From Sphingorhabdus sp. EL138 (GTDB taxonomy: Bacteria > Pseudomonadota > Alphaproteobacteria > Sphingomonadales > Sphingomonadaceae), in the NCBI RefSeq assembly GCF_945890115.1, contig NZ_CAMDCK010000004.1, positions 62,001 through 126,000 of the forward strand: a DNA stretch of 64,000 bases, read 5' to 3'. A model generated the notes under the pieces. The model searched no databases. It saw nothing but the letters and a program-made list of their open reading frames with translations, and was not told where the DNA came from. How positions within the stretch are numbered: position 1 is the first letter of the stretch; the number at the start of each line of letters is the position of its first letter. The translations under genes were made by a program, and so were the position numbers. Shown here in pieces: positions 55,473 through 63,507 of the stretch.

Positions 55473-55581
55473 GCTCCCCTCCCACAAGCGGGAGGGGCTG
55501 GGGGTGGGCCTGCAACGGCTAAATTAAATAGCTCGCCTGCGGCTCGCACCCTCCCCTAACCCCTCCCGCCTGCGGGAGGGG
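55473..55581. repeat. CCCCTCCC/GGGAGGGG palindrome pair
   Basis: CCCCTCCC-ACAAGC-GGGAGGGG (55476-55497) and CCCCTCCC-GCCTGC-GGGAGGGG (55560-55581) flank GGGGGTGGG and CTCCCCTAACCC. The two are roughly inverted to each other. The element fills most of the 209-base gap before spuC; the ribosome site AGGAGA lies 20 bases beyond it. Confidence 0.85.
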
Positions 55582-55601
55582 AATATTCAGGAGACCTTTT
55601 C

Positions 55602-56993
55602 ATGCCACGCAATTACGACATCGCCGAACTACGCCGTTTGGACATCGCCCACCATTTGCCTGCACAAGCCGATTGGCAAGAAATAGAGGATCTGGGCGGA
55701 AGCCGAATCATCACCCATGCCGAAGGCTGTTATATTCACGACGGCGACGGCAACCGCATATTGGACGGCATGGCTGGCCTGTGGTGCGTCAATGTCGGCT
55801 ATGGCCGTGACGAATTGGCCGAGGTCGCGCGCGAACAAATGCGTGAGCTGCCTTATTATAACAGCTTCTTCAAAACCGCGAACGCGCCCGCGATCATGCT
55901 AGCAGACAAGATTGCCAGCCTGACGGGAGGCCGCCTGCCGCATGTGTTTTTCAACAGCTCCGGCTCCGAAGCCAATGACACCATATTGCGCATGGTCCGC
56001 CATTATTGGCAAGTGAAGGGCGCACATAGCCGCACCATCATCATCAGCCGCCATAATGCCTATCATGGCTCTACGGTCGCGGGCGTCAGCATGGGCGGTA
56101 TGAAGGCGATGCATGGTCAAGGCTTCCCCGCGCCGGGCATCTTGCCGATGGCAGGCATTGAACATGTGCGCCAACCTTATTGGTATAATGAAGGCCGCGA
56201 CATGACGCCCGAGGATTTTGGCACGGCATGCGCGCAGGCGATTGAAGACAAGATATTAGAGGTCGGCCCGGAAAATGTCGCAGCCTTCATTGGCGAACCC
56301 GTACAAGGCGCTGGCGGTGTCATCATCCCGCCCGCCAATTATTGGCCGCAGGTCGAGGCAATTTGCCGGAAATATGGCATATTATTGGTTTGTGATGAGG
56401 TCATCTGCGGCTTTGGACGGACTGGCAATATCTGGGGCCATGAAACCATGGGCATCCAACCCGACATTATCGCGATGGCCAAGGGGCTGTCGTCGGGATA
56501 TCTCCCGATCTCCGCCGTGGCGGTCAGCGCCGATATCATTAAGGTAATGAAAACCGGCGGCGACTTCGTCCATGGGTATACTTATTCGGGCCACCCCGTC
56601 GCGTCTGCAGTCGCCTTACGCAATATCGAGATCATGGAGCGCGAAGGCTTGGTCGACAAGGTCCGGAACGAAACTGGGCCATATCTCGCCAAAGCACTGG
56701 CTCCCTTGCGTGACCACCCGTTGGTTGGTGAAGCGCGCTCCATCGGCTTGCTTGGCGCGATCGAGGTTGTTGCAGACAAGGCAACCGGCGCGCGCTTTGG
56801 CGGTGCAGAAGGCACAGCAGGCCCGCTCGTCCGCGATATCTGTATCCGTAATGGCCTGATGGTGCGCGGAATCCGTGATAGCATTGTCATGTGCCCGCCA
56901 CTGATTATCAACACGGCCCAAATTGACGAGCTGGTAGGGATTATTCGCAAGTCCCTTGATGAAGCGGAGCCGAAATTGCGGGCGATTGGATAA
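55602..56993 (+). CDS. spuC: Class III aminotransferase, probable putrescine-pyruvate transaminase
   Basis: A 463-residue class III PLP aminotransferase. PLP lysine K294 lies in DIIAMAKGLSSGYLP. GLWCVNVGYGRDELAEVAREQM, FNSSGSEANDTILRMVR, GEPVQGAGGVIIPP and LLVCDEVICGFGRTG complete the family pattern. The wording is that of SpuC and related omega-transaminases that transfer an amino group from putrescine to pyruvate. The neighbouring polyamine transporter and PuuD-like gene support this reading. Other amines, including beta-alanine, are possible substrates. Confidence 0.87.
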   Translation: MPRNYDIAELRRLDIAHHLPAQADWQEIEDLGGSRIITHAEGCYIHDGDGNRILDGMAGLWCVNVGYGRDELAEVAREQMRELPYYNSFFKTANAPAIMLADKIASLTGGRLPHVFFNSSGSEANDTILRMVRHYWQVKGAHSRTIIISRHNAYHGSTVAGVSMGGMKAMHGQGFPAPGILPMAGIEHVRQPYWYNEGRDMTPEDFGTACAQAIEDKILEVGPENVAAFIGEPVQGAGGVIIPPANYWPQVEAICRKYGILLVCDEVICGFGRTGNIWGHETMGIQPDIIAMAKGLSSGYLPISAVAVSADIIKVMKTGGDFVHGYTYSGHPVASAVALRNIEIMEREGLVDKVRNETGPYLAKALAPLRDHPLVGEARSIGLLGAIEVVADKATGARFGGAEGTAGPLVRDICIRNGLMVRGIRDSIVMCPPLIINTAQIDELVGIIRKSLDEAEPKLRAIG

Positions 56994-57073
56994 AGGGGAG
57001 TAAGAAAGTGCAGCTCAGCACTAAGGTTTCTTCTCGCTAGACAAACCCCATCCAATCTTTACCAAAGGCAACC

Positions 57074-57877
57074 ATGACAACACCAACATTAAAGCGCGCG
57101 TTAATCACGGCAGCCCTCACCCCCGCCCTGCTCCTTGCATTCGCACCGGCACAAGCCGCCGCGCCCGTCGCGGTTAAGCCCAAGCCACCAGTGCTTTCGT
57201 GCACAACAACAACCGCCGAAGGGCTATCCTACACCGTCATCAAGCCGGGCAAAGGTGAACAGCCAAATGCCGATTCCAAGGTCACCGTGAATTATAAAGG
57301 CATGCTGACCGCCGACGGTACCGAATTTGATTCCGGCCAAGGGGCCCAATTCCCCGTTGGCGGGGTCATTCCCGGATTTGCACAGGGCCTGCAATTGATG
57401 CAGGCTGGCGGCAGCTATCGCCTCTGCATCCCTGCGGCGCTTGGCTATGGCGCAGCGGGCACCGGCCCTATTCCAGCCAATGCCGATTTGGTGTTTGAGG
57501 TTGACCTGCTGTCCTTCACTAATCCGCCACGAAAGCCAATCATTCCCGCCGCCGAACGCGCGTGTTCGCAATCCACCGCAACGGGCCTCGGTTTCGAAGT
57601 CGTGAAATCCACTGCGGGCAAAAAGCCGATCGATGGGGACATTGCGCTTGTCGACTTCACCATCTTTGACGCCGCGTCCGGCGTCGTGCAGCAAAAAAGC
57701 GAGTGGGAAAAAATCCCGTTGAGTCAGGCATCCCCAATTTTCAGCGAAAGCCTGAAAATGATGCAGACAGGGTCAGCTTACCGTTTCTGTATGCCAAAGA
57801 CCGACGACGGAGCGGCAGAAAGCAACATCATCGTCACGTTGATCGATTTGCGGCCTGCACCAAGCGGTGACAAGTGA
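57074..57877 (+). CDS. Exported FKBP-type prolyl isomerase with a degenerate second repeat
   Basis: A 267-residue exported protein. Residues 1-29 form a signal peptide ending AQA. Residues 43-147 are a full FKBP domain: VTVNYKGML, TEFDSG, GVIPGFAQGLQLMQAGGSYRLCIP, LGYGAAG. Residues 164-260 repeat the same pattern (TGLGFEVVKSTAGKKP, IALVDFTIFDA, SESLKMMQTGSAYRFCMP) but have lost the VIPGF active-site loop. Each repeat has two cysteines 75 residues apart (C43-C118 and C164-C239), so disulfides are likely. Likely a periplasmic folding helper. It lies between spuC and the convergent transporter operon. Confidence 0.85.
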   Translation: MTTPTLKRALITAALTPALLLAFAPAQAAAPVAVKPKPPVLSCTTTTAEGLSYTVIKPGKGEQPNADSKVTVNYKGMLTADGTEFDSGQGAQFPVGGVIPGFAQGLQLMQAGGSYRLCIPAALGYGAAGTGPIPANADLVFEVDLLSFTNPPRKPIIPAAERACSQSTATGLGFEVVKSTAGKKPIDGDIALVDFTIFDAASGVVQQKSEWEKIPLSQASPIFSESLKMMQTGSAYRFCMPKTDDGAAESNIIVTLIDLRPAPSGDK

Positions 57878-57888
57878 GAACGAGCCCT

Positions 57889-59019
57889 CTAACTTAACAA
57901 AACAACCGGACTGTCCGCGCGCCAGTGCATGCTGACCTTATCCTCCCAGGTGAAGTCATCTTGGTCATGGCGAGACAAATTGGGGCGGCTAACGCGGATG
58001 ATTTGGCCGCCTTCAAGTTGAATATCATATAAAGTGACATCGCCAAGATAGCTCATACCCTTAATCGTGCCGCGCGCGAGATTGTGGCCGTCGGGTGCGT
58101 CTTGGGCAGCGGCGCGGACCGCTTTACCCTCGCCGGGAACGTGCAGGTAAATTTTTTCGGGGCGCAACGCGATCCAGACATTTGCTCCATGGGGTCCAGT
58201 AACACCATGGTTCAGGTAAACCTTACCAAGGCCGGGGCAATCGACCGCGGCCTTATCGGGTTCATCCAGCGTCAGCGTGCCTTCAAATATGTTCACCGAA
58301 CCCACGAAATCCGCCACAAAGCGGTTGGCAGGATATTCGTAAAGATCCGATGGTGGCGCGAGTTGTGCAACTTCGCCTTTGTTGATTACCGCAACACGGC
58401 TTGCCATCGACAAAGCCTCGTCTTGATCATGGGTGACGGTGACGAAGGTAATGCCGACCTTGTCCTGCAAATCCGCCAGTTCGAATTGCATTTGCGCGCG
58501 CAATTTTGCGTCGAGCGCGGACAGCGGTTCATCAAGCAATAATACCTTTGGCCGCATGACCAAGCTGCGGGCAAGCGCAACGCGTTGACGCTGCCCGCCT
58601 GACATCTGGTCGGGCATCCGGTCCTCAAACCCGCCCAGCTTCACCAGCTGCAGCGCCTCCGCTACACGGTCGCGAATTTCGCCTTTCGATACGCCGGCTA
58701 TGCGCAATCCATAACCCACATTATCGGTCACGTTCATATGCGGAAACACAGCATAGCTTTGAAACACCATGTTCACAGGCCGCTTGTTCGGCGGGACAAG
58801 GCTCATATCTTGTCCATCGATCAGGATCTGCCCTTCGGTCGGCAATTCAAACCCAGCGATCATCCGCAGCAAAGTCGTCTTGCCGCAGCCCGAAGGGCCA
58901 AGCAGGACGAAAAATTCGCCGGCGCGGATATCGAGACTGACATTATCGACCGCCGTCACCTTGCCAAAGCGTTTGGACACATTGCGGATTTGGATGATGG
59001 GTATTTTGGTTTCGGTCAT
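57889..59019 (-). CDS. potG: Putrescine/spermidine ABC transporter ATP-binding protein
   Basis: A 376-residue ATPase. Walker A GPSGCGKT, Q-loop MVFQSYAVFPHMNV, signature MSGGQRQRVALARSLV, Walker B LLLDEPLSALD and the H-loop THDQDEA are all present; the C-terminal TOBE domain follows. It matches PotG/PotA. The ATG at 59019 was chosen for its GGAAAAC site; an in-frame start at 59052 overlaps the permease gene. Last gene of the Pot operon, whose order is substrate-binding protein, two permeases, ATPase. Confidence 0.92.
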   Translation of the reverse strand: MTETKIPIIQIRNVSKRFGKVTAVDNVSLDIRAGEFFVLLGPSGCGKTTLLRMIAGFELPTEGQILIDGQDMSLVPPNKRPVNMVFQSYAVFPHMNVTDNVGYGLRIAGVSKGEIRDRVAEALQLVKLGGFEDRMPDQMSGGQRQRVALARSLVMRPKVLLLDEPLSALDAKLRAQMQFELADLQDKVGITFVTVTHDQDEALSMASRVAVINKGEVAQLAPPSDLYEYPANRFVADFVGSVNIFEGTLTLDEPDKAAVDCPGLGKVYLNHGVTGPHGANVWIALRPEKIYLHVPGEGKAVRAAAQDAPDGHNLARGTIKGMSYLGDVTLYDIQLEGGQIIRVSRPNLSRHDQDDFTWEDKVSMHWRADSPVVLLS

Positions 59020-59048
59020 ATCAGTTTTCCGTGGGCGGTGGGCGCGTC

Positions 59049-59885
59049 TCAATGGGCGTCCGATATGCCCTTCACACCCTGATATTTCAGGGCGATGAAG
59101 GTCAGGGCGACAGTGAGAATGATGAGGATGGTCGACGCGGCATTAACCTCTGGCGTGACCGAGAAGCGGACCATCGAATAGACCTTTACCGGGAAGGTAA
59201 TGGTGTCAGGACCGCTGGTGAAAAAGGTAATGACGAAATCGTCGAGGCTGAGTGTGAAGGCAAGCAATGCCCCTGCCACCAAAGACGGCTTTATATGCGG
59301 CAGCAGGACATCACGAAACGCCTGCCACTCGGTTGCGCCAAGGTCCTTTGCGGCCTCTTCCTCTTCCTTGTTAAAACTCGCCAAGCGGGCACGCACGACC
59401 ATCGCAACAAAAGGAAAACAGAACGTAATGTGCGCGATAGTGATGGCAGACAGGTTGAGCGGCCATGGCAGGTCGGTTGGCCAGTCAACCATGGCAAAAA
59501 AGATCAAAAACGCGACGCCCAAGCAGATTTCAGGAACGATGATCGGCAAGGACATGGTGCCTTCGACCAGCCCCTTGAACGGAAAACGGAAGCGCCAGAG
59601 CATAACCGCAGCCAGTGCGCCGATGACTAAGCTGATGATCGTCGCCAAGAACGCGATGGTGAGCGAATTGACCATCGCTTCGACCAGACTGTCATTGTTG
59701 AGCGCTTTTTCATAATATTTGAGCGTGAAACCCTTCCACACGACGTTGCGCTTGCTGTCGTTAAAGCTGAAAATCATCAAGACAATCAGCGGCGCATAGA
59801 GGAACAGCATGATCAGCCCAACCCAACTGCGCATCCACAGCGTGCGGGTATATTCAAGCGGGGCGATGGCGGTGCGGTTAAACAT
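59049..59885 (-). CDS. potI: Polyamine ABC transporter permease (PotI/PotC type)
   Basis: A 278-residue permease with six helices. The cytoplasmic EAA loop is EEEEAAKDLGATEWQAFRDVLLPHIKPS. The start LIMLFLYAPLIVLMIFSFNDSKR and the segment PSLVAGALLAFTLSLDDFVITFFTSGP are PotI/PotC-like. Its stop lies 29 bases before the ATPase start, and its start shares one base with the end of the previous permease gene. Confidence 0.92.
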   Translation of the reverse strand: MFNRTAIAPLEYTRTLWMRSWVGLIMLFLYAPLIVLMIFSFNDSKRNVVWKGFTLKYYEKALNNDSLVEAMVNSLTIAFLATIISLVIGALAAVMLWRFRFPFKGLVEGTMSLPIIVPEICLGVAFLIFFAMVDWPTDLPWPLNLSAITIAHITFCFPFVAMVVRARLASFNKEEEEAAKDLGATEWQAFRDVLLPHIKPSLVAGALLAFTLSLDDFVITFFTSGPDTITFPVKVYSMVRFSVTPEVNAASTILIILTVALTFIALKYQGVKGISDAH

Positions 59886-60799
59886 CAGCGCGCCTCCCTC
59901 ACTTTGTTCGACCGCATCGATTGCAGCGCAATCAGAATGAACATTGCGTAGATAAGCAGGAAGGACAAAGCCGCGCCAAACGGCCAGTCATTGGCGCGCT
60001 TGAACTGCCGTTCAATAACATTCGCAATCATCTGACTGTCGGTGCCGCCCATCAGGTCGGGCGTGAGATACGCCCCCAATGCCGGAATGAGCGTGATCAT
60101 AACGCCAGCCACAATACCGGGGGCCGCGAGCGGGACTACGACTTGCATGAAGGTTTTGAAATGGCCTGCGCCCAAATCAAGGCTGGCCTCAATCAGGTTT
60201 TTATCCAGCCGGTCGAGCGCCGAATATAAGGGCAATACCATGAAGGGCAAATGCACATATACCAGCCCCAATACGACCGCGAAATTATTGTAGAGCAACT
60301 GCACGGGCGTCCATGCATCCAATGGTTGCATGCCTACCAAAGTACGCAACCAGCTCGCGCCGTCCCACAGCCCGCCCAGCCCCTTGTTCATATAGCCGTT
60401 CGTGCCCATCAACGCCATCAGCGCATAAGTGCGAATCAACAAATTGGTCCAAAAGGGCAGCATGACGCCCAGCAGCAACCAAGGCCGCCATTTGGGTGCG
60501 GCAAAGGTGATTGCCATCGCCACGGGAAAGCCAATGATGAGGCAAATCAATGTCGTGAGCGCGGCCACCGCAAGGCTTTTGAGGAAGATGGAAAGATACA
60601 GCCACTCGGTCGCGCGCTTGTAATTGTCGAGCGTGCCGGAGATATCAATCTCGGCTGGACCCGCATTCTGCCCAAAGCTGTAGAGCCACACGATGGTCAT
60701 GGGCGCGATGAAGAACAGGGCAATCCAGAACACCGGTGCCGTGGCAACGGCAGCAAAAGGCTTCTTCTGGCTTTTCCAGTCCTGCATCGGCCCTGACAT
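59885..60799 (-). CDS. potH: Polyamine ABC transporter permease (PotH/PotB type)
   Basis: A 304-residue permease with six helices. VLGLVYVHLPFMVLPLYSALDRLDKNLIEASLDLGAGHFKTFMQVVVPLAAPG holds the EAA loop; FWTNLLIRTYALMALMGTNGYMN is typical of PotH/PotB. It starts 3 bases after the binding-protein stop. The partner is the PotI-type permease downstream. Confidence 0.92.
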   Translation of the reverse strand: MSGPMQDWKSQKKPFAAVATAPVFWIALFFIAPMTIVWLYSFGQNAGPAEIDISGTLDNYKRATEWLYLSIFLKSLAVAALTTLICLIIGFPVAMAITFAAPKWRPWLLLGVMLPFWTNLLIRTYALMALMGTNGYMNKGLGGLWDGASWLRTLVGMQPLDAWTPVQLLYNNFAVVLGLVYVHLPFMVLPLYSALDRLDKNLIEASLDLGAGHFKTFMQVVVPLAAPGIVAGVMITLIPALGAYLTPDLMGGTDSQMIANVIERQFKRANDWPFGAALSFLLIYAMFILIALQSMRSNKVREAR

Positions 60800-60802
60800 T
60801 AA

Positions 60803-61912
60803 TCAAGCCGCCCGGATGCGCGTAAACGCCTCCTCATATTTCGGCTGCAGATCTGGATTGAATTTGGCATATTCACATTTCGCCAGAACCGCGGCGGGCG
60901 GGAAAATGACCGGATTATTTTTATAATCATCGGGCATCAGCGCCTTTGCCGCCGCATTGGGCGTTGGGTATAGAATTGTCTCAGTTATCTTCTTACCAGC
61001 CTCAGCATCCAGCAAATAGTTAATGAACGCATGGGCATTTTTCGGATGCGGCGCACCCTTTGGAATGCACAAATTGTCCGAGTTTAACTGACTGCCTTCC
61101 TTGGGAATGACAAAGCCAATATCGGGTTCTTCGGTCATAATCTGAGCAATATCGCCATTATACTCAAGGACGAGATCGACCTCGCCCTTCAGCAATAGAT
61201 CCTGGCCATTGTCTTCATGAAAGGATTTAATATTCGGCTTTTGCTTGATCATCATCGCTTCAATCATTTTGATATCAGCGTCGGTCAGGCCGTTGACCGA
61301 TTTACCCAGATATTTGCCATATAACCGGAACATGTCGCCCGCTTCGGACAGCACCGCAAGGCGGCCCTTATACTCGTCACTGTCAAACAGCACTTTCCAG
61401 CTATCGGGCACCGACTTCACCTTGGACTTGCGATAGCCAATGCCCAGCGCAAGCCAAGTGTACGGCATGGAATATTTGCGCGCCGGATCATAAGGCACAT
61501 CCTGATACTCAGGCGCGACATTCTTGAAATTAGGGATCTGCGCCTTGTCGATTTCAACCAGCATATCCGCGGCTGCCATGCGCTCAACAAAGTCGTTTGA
61601 TGGGACGATAACGTCATAGCCTTGGTTGCCCGCGCGCAGCTTGGCAAATAATTCGTCATTGCTAGCGAACAAGGTCATGTTCACATCAACGTCTGCGCTG
61701 TCCTTGTAATCCTCCAAAGTGGTCTCACCAATATAGGTGTCCCAGTTATAAAAGTTCAGCTTGGCCTCTTCGCCATTGGCAAGCTTTGCAGCCTCTTTCT
61801 CGCCACATCCAGCGAGCGCACCCGTTAATGAAAATCCGACAGCCGCAACGCCCATGCCCTTCAGCATGGCGCGCCGATTGCTACCCGCGTGCAAAAATGT
61901 CTTGAAATCCAT
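60803..61912 (-). CDS. potF: Putrescine/spermidine-binding lipoprotein of the ABC transporter
   Basis: A 369-residue periplasmic binding protein. RRAMLKGMGVAAVGFSLTGALAGC gives a twin-arginine-like start and a lipobox, with the cysteine at about residue 36. KLNFYNWDTYIGETTLEDYKD and DVIVPSNDFVERM match PotD/PotF, as do SMPYTWLALGIGYRKSKV and VLEYNGDIAQIM of the ligand cleft. GGGAG precedes the ATG at 61912. A promoter region with repeated operator-like sites lies upstream. Confidence 0.92.
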   Translation of the reverse strand: MDFKTFLHAGSNRRAMLKGMGVAAVGFSLTGALAGCGEKEAAKLANGEEAKLNFYNWDTYIGETTLEDYKDSADVDVNMTLFASNDELFAKLRAGNQGYDVIVPSNDFVERMAAADMLVEIDKAQIPNFKNVAPEYQDVPYDPARKYSMPYTWLALGIGYRKSKVKSVPDSWKVLFDSDEYKGRLAVLSEAGDMFRLYGKYLGKSVNGLTDADIKMIEAMMIKQKPNIKSFHEDNGQDLLLKGEVDLVLEYNGDIAQIMTEEPDIGFVIPKEGSQLNSDNLCIPKGAPHPKNAHAFINYLLDAEAGKKITETILYPTPNAAAKALMPDDYKNNPVIFPPAAVLAKCEYAKFNPDLQPKYEEAFTRIRAA

Positions 61913-61995
61913 CGCTAATCTCCCACTGAGAACCCATGTGTGAAGCGGACATGCTGAACTAATATCAAGACTTAGAAAAGCCCCTTTTTTCCATG

Positions 61996-62045
61996 TTTTG
62001 CAGCGCAATTAAGTTACGACATATCGCAATTATTTTGCACCGCAA
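61996..62045 (-). promoter_or_regulatory. Two operator-like repeats upstream of potF
   Basis: TTTTGCAGCGCAA (61996-62008) and TTTTGCACCGCAA (62033-62045) differ at one position, start 37 bases apart and each contain a TTGC-N3-GCAA palindrome. They lie 84-133 bases upstream of the potF ATG, after the preceding gene's stop. Their equal orientation and form suggest tandem sites for one regulator, whose identity is unknown. Confidence 0.5.
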
Positions 62046-62050
62046 CATAA

Positions 62051-63253
62051 CTATTTGACGGGCGTCTTTGCCTCTGCATCGACCGCTGCTTGAACAGCCT
62101 TGTAAAAGGCCTCCCGCTGTACACCGACTGTATTGGGATCAGTTGCCTTGGGCCAGTTACTGTTCGATGCGATCACAAGGTTGCGCTTAGGGTCAATGAA
62201 GATGCCCTGCCCGAAAATGCCTTGGGCGGCGTAACTGCCATCGTCATAGGTCCAATATTGATAACCATAGCCTTTACCGGGCATATCTATGTCGGCCTGC
62301 TTGCTTGTTGCGGGCGCTATCCAATCGTCGGGTAAGATGCTTGCGCCGTTGACCTTCGCCCCACCCAGCATGAACACGCCAAAACGTGCATAATCGCGGG
62401 TTGATGCCTGAATGCAGCAACCGCTGATCTCGTGCCCGGTCGTACCCAATAGCCAGCTTGCGTCCTGTTCCATACCAAATGGTGCCCATAGCTTATCGGA
62501 CAGATAAGCGGACAAGGTCTTCTTCGTGGCGGAACTGACCAACACGCCGATCAAATTGGTTTCACCAGTTTTGTAGACCCATTTTGTGCCCGCCGGTGCC
62601 TCACGCGGCAATTTGCGCATATAGCTCACCGTGACGTCCATGCCATTTTCGGCCTTGTGCGTGTTGAACAAAGCAACGTCGGACTTGGGGTCCTCATAAT
62701 CCTCATTCCATTTAACGCCGGAGGTCATCGTCAGCAATTGTTCGATGGTGACATCATCATAAGCAGAGCCCTTGAGATCGGGGATATAGGCCGACACCTT
62801 GTCATCGATGCTTTTGATATATCCGTCTTTTATCGCCGCGCCGACCAAGGTCGAGGTGAAGGATTTCGCGACAGAGAAGCTCGTCCATTTACCCTCTGGC
62901 CCAAAATCGAGGCCATATTTTTCCATCCGTATTTTGCCATCCTGAATGATGACCAACCCAGCGGTGCGTTGCGCCTTCATATAGGCGTCGACATCCGTAG
63001 CGATCGTCAGCGGCGTGCCCTTGGGCAAAGGATATACCTTGTCGCCTTTCGCAATGACATTGGCTTTGGCAAGGATGGGGATCCGGTCCATCGTGCGAAA
63101 CGCGGCGTCGCGTTGTTCAACGCTCCAGAACAGCACGTTAGCGTCCGTTGGTAGGCTGGACAGGAGCGCTTTCATATCCTTGTCCGCACTGACCCAGAAA
63201 CCGCCCGCTGCCGATACGATGACCAACAAAATCCCGAATATCCATTTTTTCAT
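62051..63253 (-). CDS. Exported serine hydrolase, class C beta-lactamase/6-aminohexanoate-dimer hydrolase type
   Basis: A 400-residue serine hydrolase anchored or exported by an N-terminal hydrophobic segment (IFGILLVIVSAAGGFWVSA). The nucleophile motif is S127-V-A-K130 (FSVAKSFTSTLVG). Tyr227 in WVYKTGETNLIGVLV is the presumed general base. The C-terminal GFGQ-like FGQGIFIDPKRNLVIASNSNW is the third active-site element. The likeness is to the NylB and EstB group rather than to true AmpC enzymes, so its substrate may be an ester or amide. Its stop lies in the potF leader region. Confidence 0.87.
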   Translation of the reverse strand: MKKWIFGILLVIVSAAGGFWVSADKDMKALLSSLPTDANVLFWSVEQRDAAFRTMDRIPILAKANVIAKGDKVYPLPKGTPLTIATDVDAYMKAQRTAGLVIIQDGKIRMEKYGLDFGPEGKWTSFSVAKSFTSTLVGAAIKDGYIKSIDDKVSAYIPDLKGSAYDDVTIEQLLTMTSGVKWNEDYEDPKSDVALFNTHKAENGMDVTVSYMRKLPREAPAGTKWVYKTGETNLIGVLVSSATKKTLSAYLSDKLWAPFGMEQDASWLLGTTGHEISGCCIQASTRDYARFGVFMLGGAKVNGASILPDDWIAPATSKQADIDMPGKGYGYQYWTYDDGSYAAQGIFGQGIFIDPKRNLVIASNSNWPKATDPNTVGVQREAFYKAVQAAVDAEAKTPVK

Positions 63254-63507
63254 CCTGCTCCCCCAATTTACCTTAAGCGTAAAGCGACCGGCGCAGCAAG
63301 GATGCCGCCGCCGCTAAATCTACTTTTGCAATACATCAGAAAACAGCGCCAAAGCGAAGCTAATTCATCATCAAGCCGCGTTGTTAAATTTGACCGCGCA
63401 AACGACGACAGTCATTGCGAAAGACCATAACGCGCCTTATGTGTCTAACACACGCCCGCTAATGGGCTGGATTTCTAGGCATTATACCAATTGGAGGAGT
63501 TCGTTAG

